DNA of 64,000 nt from Ancylostoma caninum (Eukaryota > Nematoda > Chromadorea > Rhabditida > Ancylostomatidae): positions 1,537,398 to 1,601,397 of the forward strand of contig JBAJFG010000344.1 in assembly GCA_037903475.1 (NCBI GenBank), written 5' to 3'. Of the stretch, positions 34,101 to 45,077 are shown piece after piece. The translations under genes were made by a program, and so were the position numbers. Every line of letters starts with the position of its first letter. Position 1 is the first letter of the stretch. The notes below the pieces were generated by a model. That model was not told the origin of the DNA. It saw only the letters and a list, made by a program, of their open reading frames with translations, and searched no databases.

Positions 34101-35340
34101 TTAATTCAACGTCGACCTGAGGCTTATGGTCACTTTCAGAAACATCAGCTTCAGTGATGATATAGGTCAGATGTGATCTGCAAGAGAGGCCTTTCCTACC
34201 TCATCTGAGTTCTTGGAGAACTGCCCTTACACTACGCGATTTTCGCTGATGAAGCTCTGTCCCACATTGGAAAAAAGATCATCGTCCTAAGGTGCCTAAC
34301 TTTTGCGGCCCTCCAAGGTAACATAACTGAATTCTGCCTTCTCCCGTGCAGATGCGCTTCGTTGTAAACATGCTGCTCCTAGTGCTTGTAGTGTTCCGTC
34401 TGGACTTCCTCATTAGCAGGTGAATTAGTCGCCCTCTGCAAAGATCACGACTCTGTGCGCACCTAACTCTTCTACCTCGCATTTTTGCAACGAGTTAGTT
34501 TCTCGTGGATTTTCTCGAAAATTAGAACTGCGACATCCGTGTGGCATGTATATGGGAACAGCCCTTCAACAGCAGAGCATCGTACTGCAAATTGGACGGT
34601 GCAGATATATTGCTGCAAAAAATGGGCAATTAAGAAAAAAGGTTGTACGATGATGCTTCATAGCTCGATCTTGGTTCTTTTCAAATTTGGACTTGTTATA
34701 ACGTGGAATGTTGATGTGAGGTTACGAAACGAGGAGGTAATGCAGAAAAGGGGATAGCAATTTCAGATATGAAATTTAGGGCAAAGAGCTTTTTCGCAAT
34801 GGGGATTGAATTTGCGACAATGTTTGACACAGTATTTAAGCCGCACCCTGTATATCGAAGTCGCGAACACCGCGAACACAGCTGCCTCGAATGCGCCAAT
34901 ACACAAAGGCCCCGGTCGCTCCATACAAGCGTGTGTGACGTTAGCGTGGCGGAACCCACGAATGTCCGACGGAGCGTGCCTAGTCGCGCGAGAAATATGA
35001 TTCCGTGAATTCCCCGTACGGTTCGCGCTGCTCCACTATTAGATATGGGTTCTAGGTCTCTCGAAACTTCAAAAACCCGCAAAATCTTAAACACAAAGAT
35101 TTGAGTGGATGCTGCCTTTACGCGGAGGACCTGGTCAGCGGGATCGAGTATTGGACCGCACGCCACGGAAGTCCTCACCCCTGTTCAAAACAGATCTTTG
35201 AAGCAGATTTTCTAAGAATCCAAACAGTGAAGGCTTAAACGTCGGAGGGAATTAAAGGGAATAAGAAGAAAACCACCTTGTTGAGCAATGCTAGTTGAGA
35301 TCAGAGCAAATAACAGAGTTGCCAGAACTATTCTGGGCAT
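31110..35340 (-). CDS. Secreted Gln/Gly/Ala/Trp-rich protein B (4 exons, 143 aa)
   Basis: Exons on the minus strand are 35277-35340, 33244-33285, 31445-31498 and 31110-31381. All introns are phase 1, and the joined frame is 432 nt. Residues 1-19 are a signal peptide (MPRIVLATLLFALISTSIA). The mature protein contains a QGAVNSAWNALQ block and then several tandem repeats built on AGMQAGQWGQ, ending in an Ala-rich tail. There are no cysteines. The fourth exon is 90 nt longer than in gene A, by repeat expansion. Tryptophan recurs at regular spacing through the repeats. The family is unknown to me. A structural or adhesive secreted polymer would fit the composition, but that is inference. A TATA box lies about 70 bp upstream and AATAAA about 80 bp downstream. 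Introns 1 and 2 are about 2.0 and 1.7 kb, and intron 1 carries a DNA transposon. Confidence 0.88.
32780..33150. repeat. GC-rich island in intron 2 of gene B, probable interspersed repeat
   Basis: About 370 bp are clearly GC-richer than the surrounding intron, with hairpin-forming words (TCTCCGCTTTGGCGGAGGC; CCCAGCGGCTCGTCAGGCC). There is no coding signal and no second copy in this window, so the repeat status is inferred from composition. Confidence 0.35.
33583..34852. mobile_element. CAGGGTGCGGC DNA transposon in intron 1 of gene B
   Basis: CAGGGTGCGGCATAAATACT at 33585 is mirrored at the right end (AGTATTTAAGCCGCACCCTG, to 34850), with TA on both sides. The 1.27-kb interior has short broken frames only. 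The termini fit Tc1/mariner-type elements. Non-autonomous or dead. Confidence 0.75.
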
Positions 35341-35407
35341 GACCAGTAATTAGGAATTATTCTGTAGATGTGGATCCGAAGGAAGGCTCTAACAAAACCC
35401 GGACCCC

Positions 35408-35428
35408 TTTATATAAGTGTGACTACAG
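35408..35428 (-). promoter_or_regulatory. TATA box and adjoining shared promoter block of gene B
   Basis: TTTATATAAG (35408-35417) is followed directly by TGTGACTACAG (35418-35428), read on the plus strand. In gene A the same two motifs are separated by about 30 bp. Confidence 0.6.
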
Positions 35429-35808
35429 TGTAAATTTTGAGAAGTTTCCACATGAAAAAAAAATGACAGAACCTCTGATCATTCCAACTTATCGTTGGGG
35501 AATGTTATCGGACACTCCGAATGTGAACACTACGTGAAAATGTACACTTTAGTTAACCAAGAGATATGCACATCATCTCTGAACTGTGACGCGCAACGGC
35601 GACAACACAATTTTTTCCTGTTTGTGGCGAGACATGGTTAATTTCTATCTACTAGTTTTGTCTCGATGAAGACAAAACCGTTCATTGATCTTTGCTGAAG
35701 ATGGTTGCAAGGATTTTGCTTATTGTTAGCTTTGGAATGGCGAAGTATAACAACTTGAAGTCGTGCACATACACACGGAATTACAATAAATGTTTGTCTC
35801 CGCATCCC

Positions 35809-35830
35809 CTCAAACTCGGGTAATTAGACT
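35809..35830 (-). other. SL1-like spliced-leader sequence trace
   Basis: The minus strand reads AGTCTAATTACCCGAGTTTGAG, matching the 22-nt nematode SL1 leader at 19 of 22 positions. It is not followed by the GT donor expected of an SL RNA gene but by GGGATG and a short open frame of about 55 codons. A cDNA-derived (trans-spliced) retrocopy remnant is one explanation. A decayed SL gene or chance are others. Confidence 0.45.
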
Positions 35831-37059
35831 CTTTGTATTGTTGCACAAATGAAACCACAAAACCAACATTGTAGGTAAAGCCTGGTTCTGTGGTGAATAG
35901 CTTGTGAACTGCAGATGCACTTTCTCTTTTGTGCTTGGAATGAGCTTTGTTACCCTACTATATCAGTGAGAAAACTTTTATTGTATGTATAACCTTGTAC
36001 ATATGTGTAACTAAGCTCGAAATCATCAGTGTGAGATTAGAAAACATACTGATTGTAAGAGGTTTCATTCCTGAGCTCTAGGAATTACGAATTAGGTAAT
36101 CTTGTTTGCCTTATACTGCAGAATGTTCGACGCTCTTTTGAGCTTACCTGGCGGATTTACAAGATTGGATATAAGTCGTATGATGATGATCACACCTGTC
36201 CATTCATCCTTCATTTTGTGATCTGGTTCTCAAATTGTAAATTCAATTTCTGTTCTGTGCGGTGGAATGCACTTTTTACCCTACTCTATCGTTAAGGAAG
36301 TTTTTGTTCAGGAACTGGAACACCATTCATCATCATAGGACGCAGCCATATTATGTTCAATATTTCCAACATGAACATCGTCCTTCTTGGACAAATAATT
36401 AGACGGAAATCTAAAATCTCATCAGCTAAGAAATCTATATTCTTACAAAACTCACAGTATTTGGTGCATCTAAGTGGTCCAGCACAAAGTCTAGCCTAGA
36501 ATTACCTCCGGAGTCGATAGATTGTACCAGAGGAGTCTAGGAAGGTGAAGCCCCAAAAAGGTACATCCGGGTCTTCCGCGCAAGTCATCGAATATGCATT
36601 CAGTACCTCTAGGACTCTCCAATAAACTTAAATGCGTGAGGCATCTAATCAACACTGACTACTTTGTCCTTCATGTAGGCCAAGGATCCCTATCATATCA
36701 ATGAATTGCGTTGGGTATGCTCAGTTACTCTAGGTTCTCAATGTCCGTCTTCTGGGTACAACTCGCTGTGATTAGTCAAGCGCAACAAATCTTTGCGCTT
36801 GCGATTTCGCCGAAGTTTAAGGTATACTGAGATCCAGAGCTCATATCCAACGGTAAAAGAGCGCAAAACACACATACTTGTGCAACTGACAGGGCCTAGG
36901 CAGGCCAGCTCGTGCAAGGCAGCTGTGCTCATGGAATGCAACTGCGTTCTTGATATGGATTGGAATTGCTCGAGGGTGGCTACGATTCTTTATGTTGGTC
37001 CATTTTGCGAATATCACGTGCAGGCGAAACTCTGTTGGCAACCTCAGATGATACATACG
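35831..37059. other. No gene recognised
   Basis: Two imperfect direct copies of a TTTGTTACCCTACT...TCAGTGAGAAAACTTT-like block occur near 35945-35990 and 36265-36305. Otherwise nothing clear. Confidence 0.35.
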
Positions 37060-37930
37060 AATGCATACCGAGCAAGAATGTTGAAGCATGCACAATGCAA
37101 AATAGACAGAGAAAAGATACAGCACGTCAACCATCCCTTGTGACAGGTAGAAACAACGCCCGAAAAGCAGAAGAAGGGCACAGACTTAACAAAGCCAGCG
37201 GCGTCAGAGAATCAAAAGTGAGGTTGGAGATAGAGGGAGAGAGGAGTAGATCGAGATGGGATGGAAGAAAAACACGACAATAGCAACAACGGTGCACGCT
37301 ACTACGACAGAGTGCGCAAAGAGTCCAATGTAGAAAAAACTAACGAGGGAACAACACAAATTGGAAACAAAAGTAAGAGAGAATGGAAAAGAAAACTGAA
37401 AAGAGAAACAAACAGTAATGAGGCATCAAACAGAGAATAAAACATTAACAGCGATGATACATGGTGCTGAGACGGAGTGTTAAAAAAGCTCGAAGCAGAA
37501 GAACAATGCCATAAGTCTAAAACAAACACAAAAATCGGTATAGAAACAAGGATGCAAAAAGAAAGGAATGCCGGGGCGAGAATGTTGAAGTGTTGATGCT
37601 CAATGCAAAATAGTAAGGAGGAAGATGAAACAAGTCAAACTTTCATCGAGGAAACAACATACATACAAACAACGCGCGGAATATGCAGTAGCTCTACAGG
37701 CGGAGTAAACAAGGGTACAAACCAAACAAAGTCTGCGGCATCGGAGGACTACAGGTAGGTTGGAGAGAGAAAGGGAGGGAGAGACAGAATGAAACGTGGA
37801 TAGAACAGAAAATGCATGCAAAAAACCAACAGAGAAAGAACACACGTTTAAAAAAAGATAAGAGAGGATAGAGACAGAACTAAAAAAATAGTAAAGTATT
37901 GCCAGCTCACAGATTCCCAACATGGCTGAG
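37060..37930. repeat. Purine-rich tract with a degenerate ~510-bp direct duplication
   Basis: The plus strand is strongly biased to A and G over nearly 900 bp. GAATGTTGAAG...CAATGCAAAATAG and GGTTGGAGA.AGAGGGAG.GAG-type words occur in the same order around 37075-37250 and 37580-37785. No conserved reading frame spans the two halves. Confidence 0.5.
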
Positions 37931-37953
37931 GATTCTCTCTTGATTATATGTAC

Positions 37954-38233
37954 GTACGCACCAGTGGAGGACGCAGCCCCCCCCCCCCGAGAATGGGTGG
38001 CGAAAATTTTCGAAATTACTTTACAATACAAATAAAAGTCTTGTATCAGTTTATTTTTAATTATTTATGTTTACTATTATTTCTAATATAATTTTTATTC
38101 ATTATTTACTATTATAATTAATATTTTTATTAATTTTATTTTCCGTCTGGGTCCCCAAAACGGCGGAGACCCCATTTTTTCCCACGCCCCCCCCCTCTCC
38201 CGCCCACTTTCTGCGTCCGCCACTGGTACGCAC
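37954..38233. mobile_element. hAT-type MITE with perfect 8-bp target duplication
   Basis: GTACGCAC stands at 37954-37961 and again at 38226-38233. Between them, the 264-bp element starts CAGTGGAGGACGCAG and ends CTGCGTCCGCCACTG, with poly-C tracts inside both ends and an AT-rich middle. The 8-bp duplication and CAGTGGCGGA-like ends are typical of hAT elements. Confidence 0.85.
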
Positions 38234-38611
38234 ATCACTGATGACAGAGTGGGGTGTATCATCCCATGGTATACGTAAGTATAAAAACTGCCTTGAAAGT
38301 GATGAAAGACGTGTACCATCCCAAACAGTGCGCTAATTGCCATTCTAACATTACATTCCATTTCAGATGTACTTATTGAGCTCACCAGAAGAAGAACAAC
38401 TTCGTCAAGCGAATTAGCAAAAAATGTGATATGCGAATAACACTTCAATTACTGAACTACTGTTCTTCATATATTATTGATTCGAAGTTGGCACTGTTGC
38501 ATAACATCTCGAAGCTTATCTATTGTTTGTTCGTTCTTTGACTTTCATTGGCTTTGAAGCCTCTGTCCGATTATCCAAGATGCTCTCCACGGTGCAAATT
38601 CGTATCATTTT
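38234..38611. other. No gene recognised
   Basis: Short intergenic stretch between mobile elements. Confidence 0.4.
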
Positions 38612-39185
38612 GCTCCATGAGTTCAAATTTGAACAGAAAGCTTTGGAGGCCCACGAAATATTATGAAAGCGTGGGGACTAAACCAATTCAATTCGCAACA
38701 CTGAACTCTTGTTCCAAAAACATCGATCCGGAGATATGAGCTTTGAAGATGAAAGCAGGTCGATGATCGGATCTATGAACTTGACGAAGACGTCGTGAAG
38801 ACTCCAGTGGGGTCGGATCCTAGAAAAAACTGTGCTTGAGTTAGCGGAAGATTTTCAGTGTCATTCCCAACCGTCGTCAAGAGTTCGCAAAGGTGAAGAA
38901 AATGGATCAGTGGATGCCACATGAATTAGACGCTGAACAGATGCTCAGGCGCTACCAGATGCCATCGGAGCTGCTTTTACGAGAAAAGAATGAACCTTTC
39001 CTTGGTCGAGTCGTCACTGCGACGAGAAGAATCTCTTCCCAATGTTTGAACACAGGTAAGCCCCCAAAACTTTTTCCAGAGCAGAAATTGCACCAAAAGA
39101 AGACTTTGGTCACAGCATGGTGAAATACTGTAGGAATTCTACATTATGAGGTTTTAAAACCAAATGAAGCCATCAGTGCGAGCAG
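38612..39185 (+). pseudogene. Mariner transposase pseudogene 1
   Basis: Three frames together give a mariner transposase in order. An HEFKFEQKALEAHEIL helix-turn-helix start (about 38615) is followed by a RSGDMSFEDESRS linker (38724) and TVLELAEDF (38829). Then come KVKKMDQWMPHEL, the signature linker of mariners (38890), NEPFLGRVVTA (38990) in place of the first catalytic region, and KLHQKKTLVTAW (39088). At the first catalytic position CDEKW is replaced by ATRRI, so the catalytic Asp is lost. Several stops and frame shifts occur. The carboxyl-terminal quarter is absent. Confidence 0.75.
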
Positions 39186-39189
39186 AACT

Positions 39190-39265
39190 ATGTAGATTCT
39201 AATGGTTCTCATTTTGTTCGGTAGAATTTCGTATGAACTGAGTTATAAACCTTAGAAACTACACG
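39190..39265. repeat. Inverted partner of 41885-41965
   Basis: TTTTGTTCGGTAGAATTTC...TGAGTTATAAAC matches the complement of 41885-41965. The pair brackets 2.6 kb between two decayed mariners. Confidence 0.5.
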
Positions 39266-40480
39266 TCGAAAAAAAACAGTTTACTTGCACACAACCTGCA
39301 AATATACAAAAACAACCATTTCGATTCCCAAATGAGTTCAGAAAAAAGATCATTTGTGGAGTTGTTTAGCTATCAATTTCGAGTATATAGCTCCATGATG
39401 GAGCTGCTGATTAGAATTGACCCCGTAGAAGTGGTGGAGAAATTGGCTCTCTAGTGTAGTTTGATAAATTTTTCTGGGATTCAGTTTTTATTGGCGTTCT
39501 CTGCAGCCGTAGTCACAACATTTCAAGCAAGCGATAGACAAAGTATAATTTTTCTGAATCTTGCACTTGAACAATAATAGGAGCCGTCTTTGGACCTCAA
39601 CCAACAGTGGTGGCGTTGAAACCTTAAGCGGAGAACAACGCACCATGATAACAGTCTAGGAAAACCAAAACGATGCACTCAAGCAATCTGAAAATACTCC
39701 TGTTTAAAGATGATCGAAAATGGGGACATTTTTTGTACAGGCGACTTTAACTCTTTCCATTTCCGTTGTGAAGATAATTATCATGCAAATAGGGAAAATT
39801 AATGGAGAAGCAAAACTGAGCTCACGCACATTCCTGGGGAATCATGTTTCGACAAAAAAAGTTGAACAGTAACGGCGCAGTCGTACCAAAAGCCTCTCTC
39901 TTTCGAAGTAACGATAATGAAATCACTTTTGTGAGAAGATGAAACGAATTGATCTATGAGATGCTGTCGCTAAAATTTTATAAAAGCGATGTTTACGAGT
40001 GTGACTACTGGAGAAAATAATAATGGCTTACGATATTTGATAGTGGGATGTGTCATTCAAAATTTGTTGATTTTCTCGAAATTGGCGCTGCAAAAACATT
40101 ATTTCATAATGTGAACATTTACAGGATGACTCAAAAGCCTTTGGCAGATTTTCAAGTGCAGCAAAACTATAAATGAAAAAAGAATGTTGACAAATGTTGT
40201 TTATTAATCGAAATGTTAACGAAAAAAAAATCATTCGTGAATTCTAGAATTCTCATTAACCTTAGTGTTATAGAAGCGTGCACGCTTCACAGCGTGGAGA
40301 TCGGAAACTCTTCATCAATTGTTACCGGCCATTTGTTACATGTCCAGAATCGAACAGTATATATTGGTGAGCTCACCCTCGTTCCATATTAGATGCACGA
40401 ATGAATGTTTCATCGCCATCCCAACGCCAACTGAGATGATGGCATTATTAAATCTCATGCAGATTGCATGAAAAGCGATA
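39266..40480. other. No gene recognised
   Basis: AT-rich. A TATAAAA plus TGTGACTAC pair at 39976-40009 resembles the secreted-gene promoters, but no signal-peptide exon follows. Confidence 0.35.
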
Positions 40481-40945
40481 ATGTGCCTTCCCTTCGTCTC
40501 CTATGGAATGTGCGCAGACATTCAGCGTTGTCTTGAGCGAGCCCGACTGCGAAATGGTTTTGCTTCGGTTAAAATATTTAACGATAACATCAAGAGACGG
40601 TTGGTTGAAAACAGTCCTGACGACATGTCAAACGATTGCAGCAATAGCGTACACTGCTCAAAGGTAAGGGAGTTTATCAGATTACGCGATTAAATTGCGG
40701 ACGGAACCGCAGGCGTTTCAAAACAGCGAACTACGGAAAGCAGTATTTCCTCACTAGGAAACTGCTCAATCTCTCAATAGACACTTCAAGGAAGGTATTG
40801 CGAATGAAAGAGGATAAACGATTCAATATCTGTTTGGAAAACATGTACAAAGAGAGCACAGTGGCAGTGACTTCAAAGGAAATGTCTCAGCTCATTGACC
40901 GCTTTCGAGATTTCTATGTCGGTCGAACACATGCGAGCCGCTGAG
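40481..40945 (+). pseudogene. Unidentified broken coding segment
   Basis: Two protein-like frames lie end to end. The first (40481-40693) includes a DIQRCLERARLRNGF segment. The second, in another frame (about 40683-40945, roughly 85 codons), includes an SQLIDRFRDFYVGRT segment. A donor-like AAAG|GTAAGG near 40661 and an acceptor CCGCAG near 40712 would remove a roughly 50-nt intron but leave the frame out of register. Either it is a pseudogene or my splice choice is wrong. Family unknown. Confidence 0.35.
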
Positions 40946-41780
40946 CACTAAGATGAACTTTAGGTTTTATGAAAACGTCGAAACCCCCGTAAGTTACAGG
41001 TTTCTTTTTTTCGAGAATTTCGAGATTCTCGGCCAGTGGACGGGAGATTTCATTCAGCAGCAAGCTAGCTAAGGGTGCTGCATTATTTTCCGACGCGGCA
41101 GTACTTGATCAGTTGATAATAGTCACTGCTTAGAAGTTCATTTCTAGTGCAACCTTAGCTTCTCAGTTCCACTTTTGCTAGCTTTCTACCAAGAAAACTC
41201 GTCCGCTCCAATATTGAATTTGGCCTTCAAAATAGAGGTTTTTAACCGTTTTTGCACATTTCAAGCACATTATTGGAATCAGCACGTCGAGTAAGACCAG
41301 ATTCCGTTGATGTCTCGATACTCATCATGAGTCAGATGAGGTGAGACACTGCCTTCAAAGTGATGTGTCGATACTAACCCACGAAACAGATATCACCTGC
41401 GCTAAATAGAACCACTTTGAATTCTAGAAGACCGAATATGAATAACCGAAACGAATGCTTGTCCATTACCACTGATTTGCTATCTTCAGCATCACTATGC
41501 AAGCTGTAGATTGCTCCAATGCTCAAGCTTGTCTTCGAGCCAGGGTGCAGGGTCCCATTCCCTACAGAAAACCGCATCCACATCCGCCATAATATGCTCT
41601 ATCATTTCGGGAAAGGTTGGATGAAGATGAAAGTCATTCCGCGATATCAGCGAGTCTTTCAAAGATGGACCAATCAGCAAGGCTGAGTTGAAAGATTGTT
41701 CATATTCATAGGGTTCAAGCTTCACAGATAAAGAAAGAAGAGGTTATCCATCAAATTCCAAGCACGAGCAATTTTGGGCA
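40946..41780. other. No gene recognised
   Basis: Two overlapping minus frames (41374-41583 and 41495-41725) have no recognisable domain. Confidence 0.35.
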
Positions 41781-41782
41781 GC

Positions 41783-42300
41783 TTGGAAGATGAGGAAGGG
41801 TTGACAACGAGAATGCTGTCCGAACACTTCAATATGGACCATTCGGCCATTGTACAATACTTACTGCCACTTGTAACTTCGAATGTTTATAACTCAGCTC
41901 ACATGTAATTTTATCGAACAAAATAAGAAGTAAATCGAACCAAATATAAAATGATTCAAAATCTACATAGATCTGCAACGTTTCACCTGATTATAAATTC
42001 GTCTTCTCCCTTATTCCGTTCATTCAGTGACAGTACTTATCTGCATTGATGGCTTCACCACTTTTAAGGACTCATAATGTACATATTTCTGATGCACTTT
42101 GTATATCTGATTACAATAATAATCAGCATTGATAGGTTAGGAACTCATGATGTGAAATCCCTGCGGAAAATTCCACCATGCTTTAATCATAGTCTTCTTT
42201 TGGTGCAATTTCGGTTTCGGAAAAAATTTTGGGGGCTCATCGTTGTTCTATCTCTGCGAAGAGCTTTTGCGGTCATTGTAAAGGCTCCATTTCTCGACGC
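41783..42300. pseudogene. Mariner transposase debris 2
   Basis: On the plus strand 41783-41866 encodes a mariner-type helix-turn-helix stretch (LEDEEGLTTRMLSEHF, then an SAIVQYL helix). On the minus strand 42165-42300 gives EKWSLYNDRKSS, a stop, then NNDEPPKFF and KLHQKKTMIKAWW. That is the block after the first catalytic Asp in mariners. The two pieces are in opposite orientations, so the locus has been rearranged. The minus piece aligns to 39055-39125 of pseudogene 1. Confidence 0.6.
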
Positions 42301-43304
42301 AGTTTAAAAGTAAGTGAAAGTCAAAGGACGAATAAGCGAAAGTTAAACTTCTAAATGGTATGCAACAGTGAAAACATCGAATGGATACTACATGAAAAAC
42401 TGGGGTTCAAAATTGACCAGCAAAAAACGCAAAAGATTTAAAGGGTCAGAGAAAGTTGTTGTTTTATGCAATAACAGGCTTGAATTACCAAATCATTTCT
42501 TTTCAGAACAATTGTCCTTTTGTTGTTGTTGGTTTTTTTTTGTTCGCGCAGAACAGTAAAACACAGCGGTTAACCCGGCCATGTAAGAGAATCGACGACT
42601 TAGCTGTTTATCCGGTAGTGTAGCTCTTTGTCAGGTAGTGTAGTTGTTTATCTAGAAGGCGCCACGCCCTCAGCGGATGAACAGCTCGCCCCGCGTAAGA
42701 GTAAACTGGAGTTCTGCGAAGAAAAGAGCACTTGTTTCCAGGAAGCTTCCTCCTACAGCTAATGATAGGAGCAAATTGTTGTCTTCGTTCCTTTTTATAG
42801 TTTCACCAGTCTGGCCGTCCGGCTAACGCCGGACTTCCAGACTTCTGCTGACGCTCGCTTCGCTCGCATACTCCGCATACCATGCAGAAAAAAGGTGGAC
42901 AGATTTAGTCGATCCTGTATCCTCCCGAGTAAGTTCATCGACTTTTTGAAAGCTCTCGATCGCGTGAGCGGTAGCCTTCCTCCACGTGGGAGAAGTAATA
43001 CCTTTTGATTGGCCCTAGTGGTCGTTGTTAATTAGACGTAGCCGATTAAGTGGAAATGCTCTCTTGAAATGATCTATCTTTAGCTGGTTGTTGTGACAAC
43101 TCAAGTGATAAGGGTCTGCCCATGTGTAAAAACAGAGCGAAGGGTGGGGTCGATTCAGATACAAATGGACTGGAATGAGGAGGGGAATACGGATTGGAAT
43201 AACGTGCACCTAGGTCACATAGCTAGAAGCAATAGCCGGAACGGGTGCCACGGCACCATTCATGAAGAAATTTACCTAGGCCGTGACGAACTTCCTTTTC
43301 TGGA
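42301..43304. other. No gene recognised
   Basis: Contains GC hairpin words (GTCCGGCTAACGCCGGAC near 42816; GCTCGCTTCGCTCGC near 42853) of the kind found at element ends, but no matching second end was found. Confidence 0.4.
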
Positions 43305-44065
43305 CGCGGGCGTCCTCATCACAACGCTGGACCGTCATGCAGTTCCCCACCTTTGGGAGCCGGCGCACCCTTATCACAGTGTTGAACCCGTCTCTTTCAC
43401 TACTGTGCGTTGGCGCACCCTTATCACACCGTTGGACCCGACCCACCACTTTTGGGCGCCGGCGCACCTTTATCACAGTGGTGGACCCGTCTCCCCCACT
43501 TTTGGGCGCCGTGAGGCCTCATCACAGCGTTGGACCCGTCTCCCCCACTTTTGGGCGCCGGCGCACCCTTATCACACGGTGGACCCGTCTCCCTCACTTC
43601 TGGGCGCCGGCGCACCCTTATCACACGGTGGACCCGTCTCCCCCACTTCTGGGCGCCGGCGCACCCTTATCACAGTGGTGGACCCGTCTCCCCCACTTTT
43701 GGGCGCCGGTGAGGCCTCATCACAGCGTTGGACCCGTCCCACCACTTTTGGGCGCCGGCGCACCCTTATCAGAGCTGTCGACCCGTCTCCCCCACTTCTG
43801 GGCGCCGACGCGCCCTTATCAGAGTGGTGGACCCATCTCCCCCACTTCTGGACGCCGGCGCACCCTTATCACAGTGGTGGACCCGTCTCCCCCACTTCTG
43901 GGCGCCGGCGCACCCTTATCACAGTGGTGGACCCGTCTCCCCCACTTCTGGGCGCCGCGCACCTTATCACAGTGGTGGACCCATCTCCCCCACTTTTGGG
44001 CGCCGGCGCACCACAGCGTTGGACCCGTCCCCCCACTTCTGGGCGCCAGCGCAGCCCTTCTGTAT
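43305..44065. repeat. ~50-bp minisatellite, about 15 units
   Basis: The unit is approximately CGCACCCTTATCACAGTGG + TGGACCCGTCTCCCCCAC + TTCTGGGCGCCGG, 48-51 bp long. First and third units of the series are diverged and a few start AGGCCTCATCACAGCGTTGG. Long open frames, up to 353 codons on the plus strand (43093-44154), cross it only because the unit lacks stops. The length changes between units argue against coding. Confidence 0.9.
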
Positions 44066-44324
44066 TGACTCCATTGACGGACCCGTTGCACATTGTCCAA
44101 CCTTCTCCTCGATCTCATCCCTACCCCACTCAACCATACCACACCCATTCCTAGGCTTTTATATGATCTCACAATCACGATCACTGACCAATTGTAGAAT
44201 TTCGTAACGGTCTGACACACATACATACAGACAGACACGAAAACAAACTAAGCCCGTTATTATAAGTCATGATTTTTAAGCGTTATGCCACTGAGAATAT
44301 TCAAATTTCACGCATGTTAGCATT
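44066..44324. other. 3' flank of minisatellite
   Basis: Ends with CATACATACAGACAGACACG and GCCCGTTATTATAAGTC, resembling the tail of an interspersed repeat. No second copy in the window. Confidence 0.35.
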
Positions 44325-44770
44325 AGTGACAGTGTCTCAATTTGGAATCGATTTCGAGGTTTCAACATCATAAGAATCCGCAGGCGAAGCTGATCACAAC
44401 AGTGTACATATTATCTAACAAAAATAGAAGCCCTTTTTTGAAGTTCTGATCTCTGAAGAATCTTAGGTGCCCGCGCAACGACAACTACCACGAGTTGCGA
44501 CACGCCGTGGCTACGATGGCGAAGATTTGCGCTCCCAACACACTCGGCGCCGGCAATCGACATCACCACTGCCGAGCTTTGTCTCAACTTGTGGCAGTTG
44601 TCGTTGCGCGAGCGGCTCAAACTCTCCAAAAATAAACCGCTTGAGAAGGGGTTCTTTCTTAATTTTATGAAGTACTACGCATAGTGCAGTGGTCATCATC
44701 GCCTGCAGATCATTATGATGTCGAAATATCAATACCGATTTTGAAGTGAGACGATGCCTTCGGGTTTGTA
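44325..44770. mobile_element. Foldback MITE, second member of the CAGTGTCTCA family
   Basis: 44328-44400 (with CATCATAAGAATCCGCAGGCGA) is inverted at 44690-44765 (TCGCCTGCAGATCATTATGATG). Inner arms GCGCAACGACAACTACCAC (44474) and GTGGCAGTTGTCGTTGCGC (44592) also pair. The latter recurs at 62108 in the third member. Confidence 0.65.
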
Positions 44771-45077
44771 GCACTGCAACTAACACACCCATAATAAAGT
44801 AGACTCTATTTTTCTATTCAATTATTTTATTCAGATTCCATGAACAATATGCATTGAAAAGAGTACAAGGGAAAATCCAAAGTCAAGTCGAGTATCTTGT
44901 CGAAGTTTTATGGATGTATTTAGTATTTTTTTACACGCGGTTACGCGCGTGCACAAAAACAAAACAGGACAACTAAGAACGCAACGAGAAAACACTACTT
45001 ACATAAGTACAGTGCAAAGTCAAAAGCATGCCAGAAGAAATCAAAACATTCGAGCGAACCATTGCTTTGCAATGCGC

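Noticed and set aside
34696..35178. 160-codon minus-strand frame in intron 1 of gene B
   Set aside because: Spans the end of a DNA transposon and intron sequence; no domain and no splice context.
39976..40009. Third copy of the secreted-gene promoter (TATAAAA plus TGTGACTAC)
   Set aside because: No start codon or signal-peptide exon follows at the expected distance on the minus strand.
43093..44154. 353-codon plus-strand open frame
   Set aside because: Produced by the 50-bp minisatellite; the repeat lacks stops and units change length out of frame.
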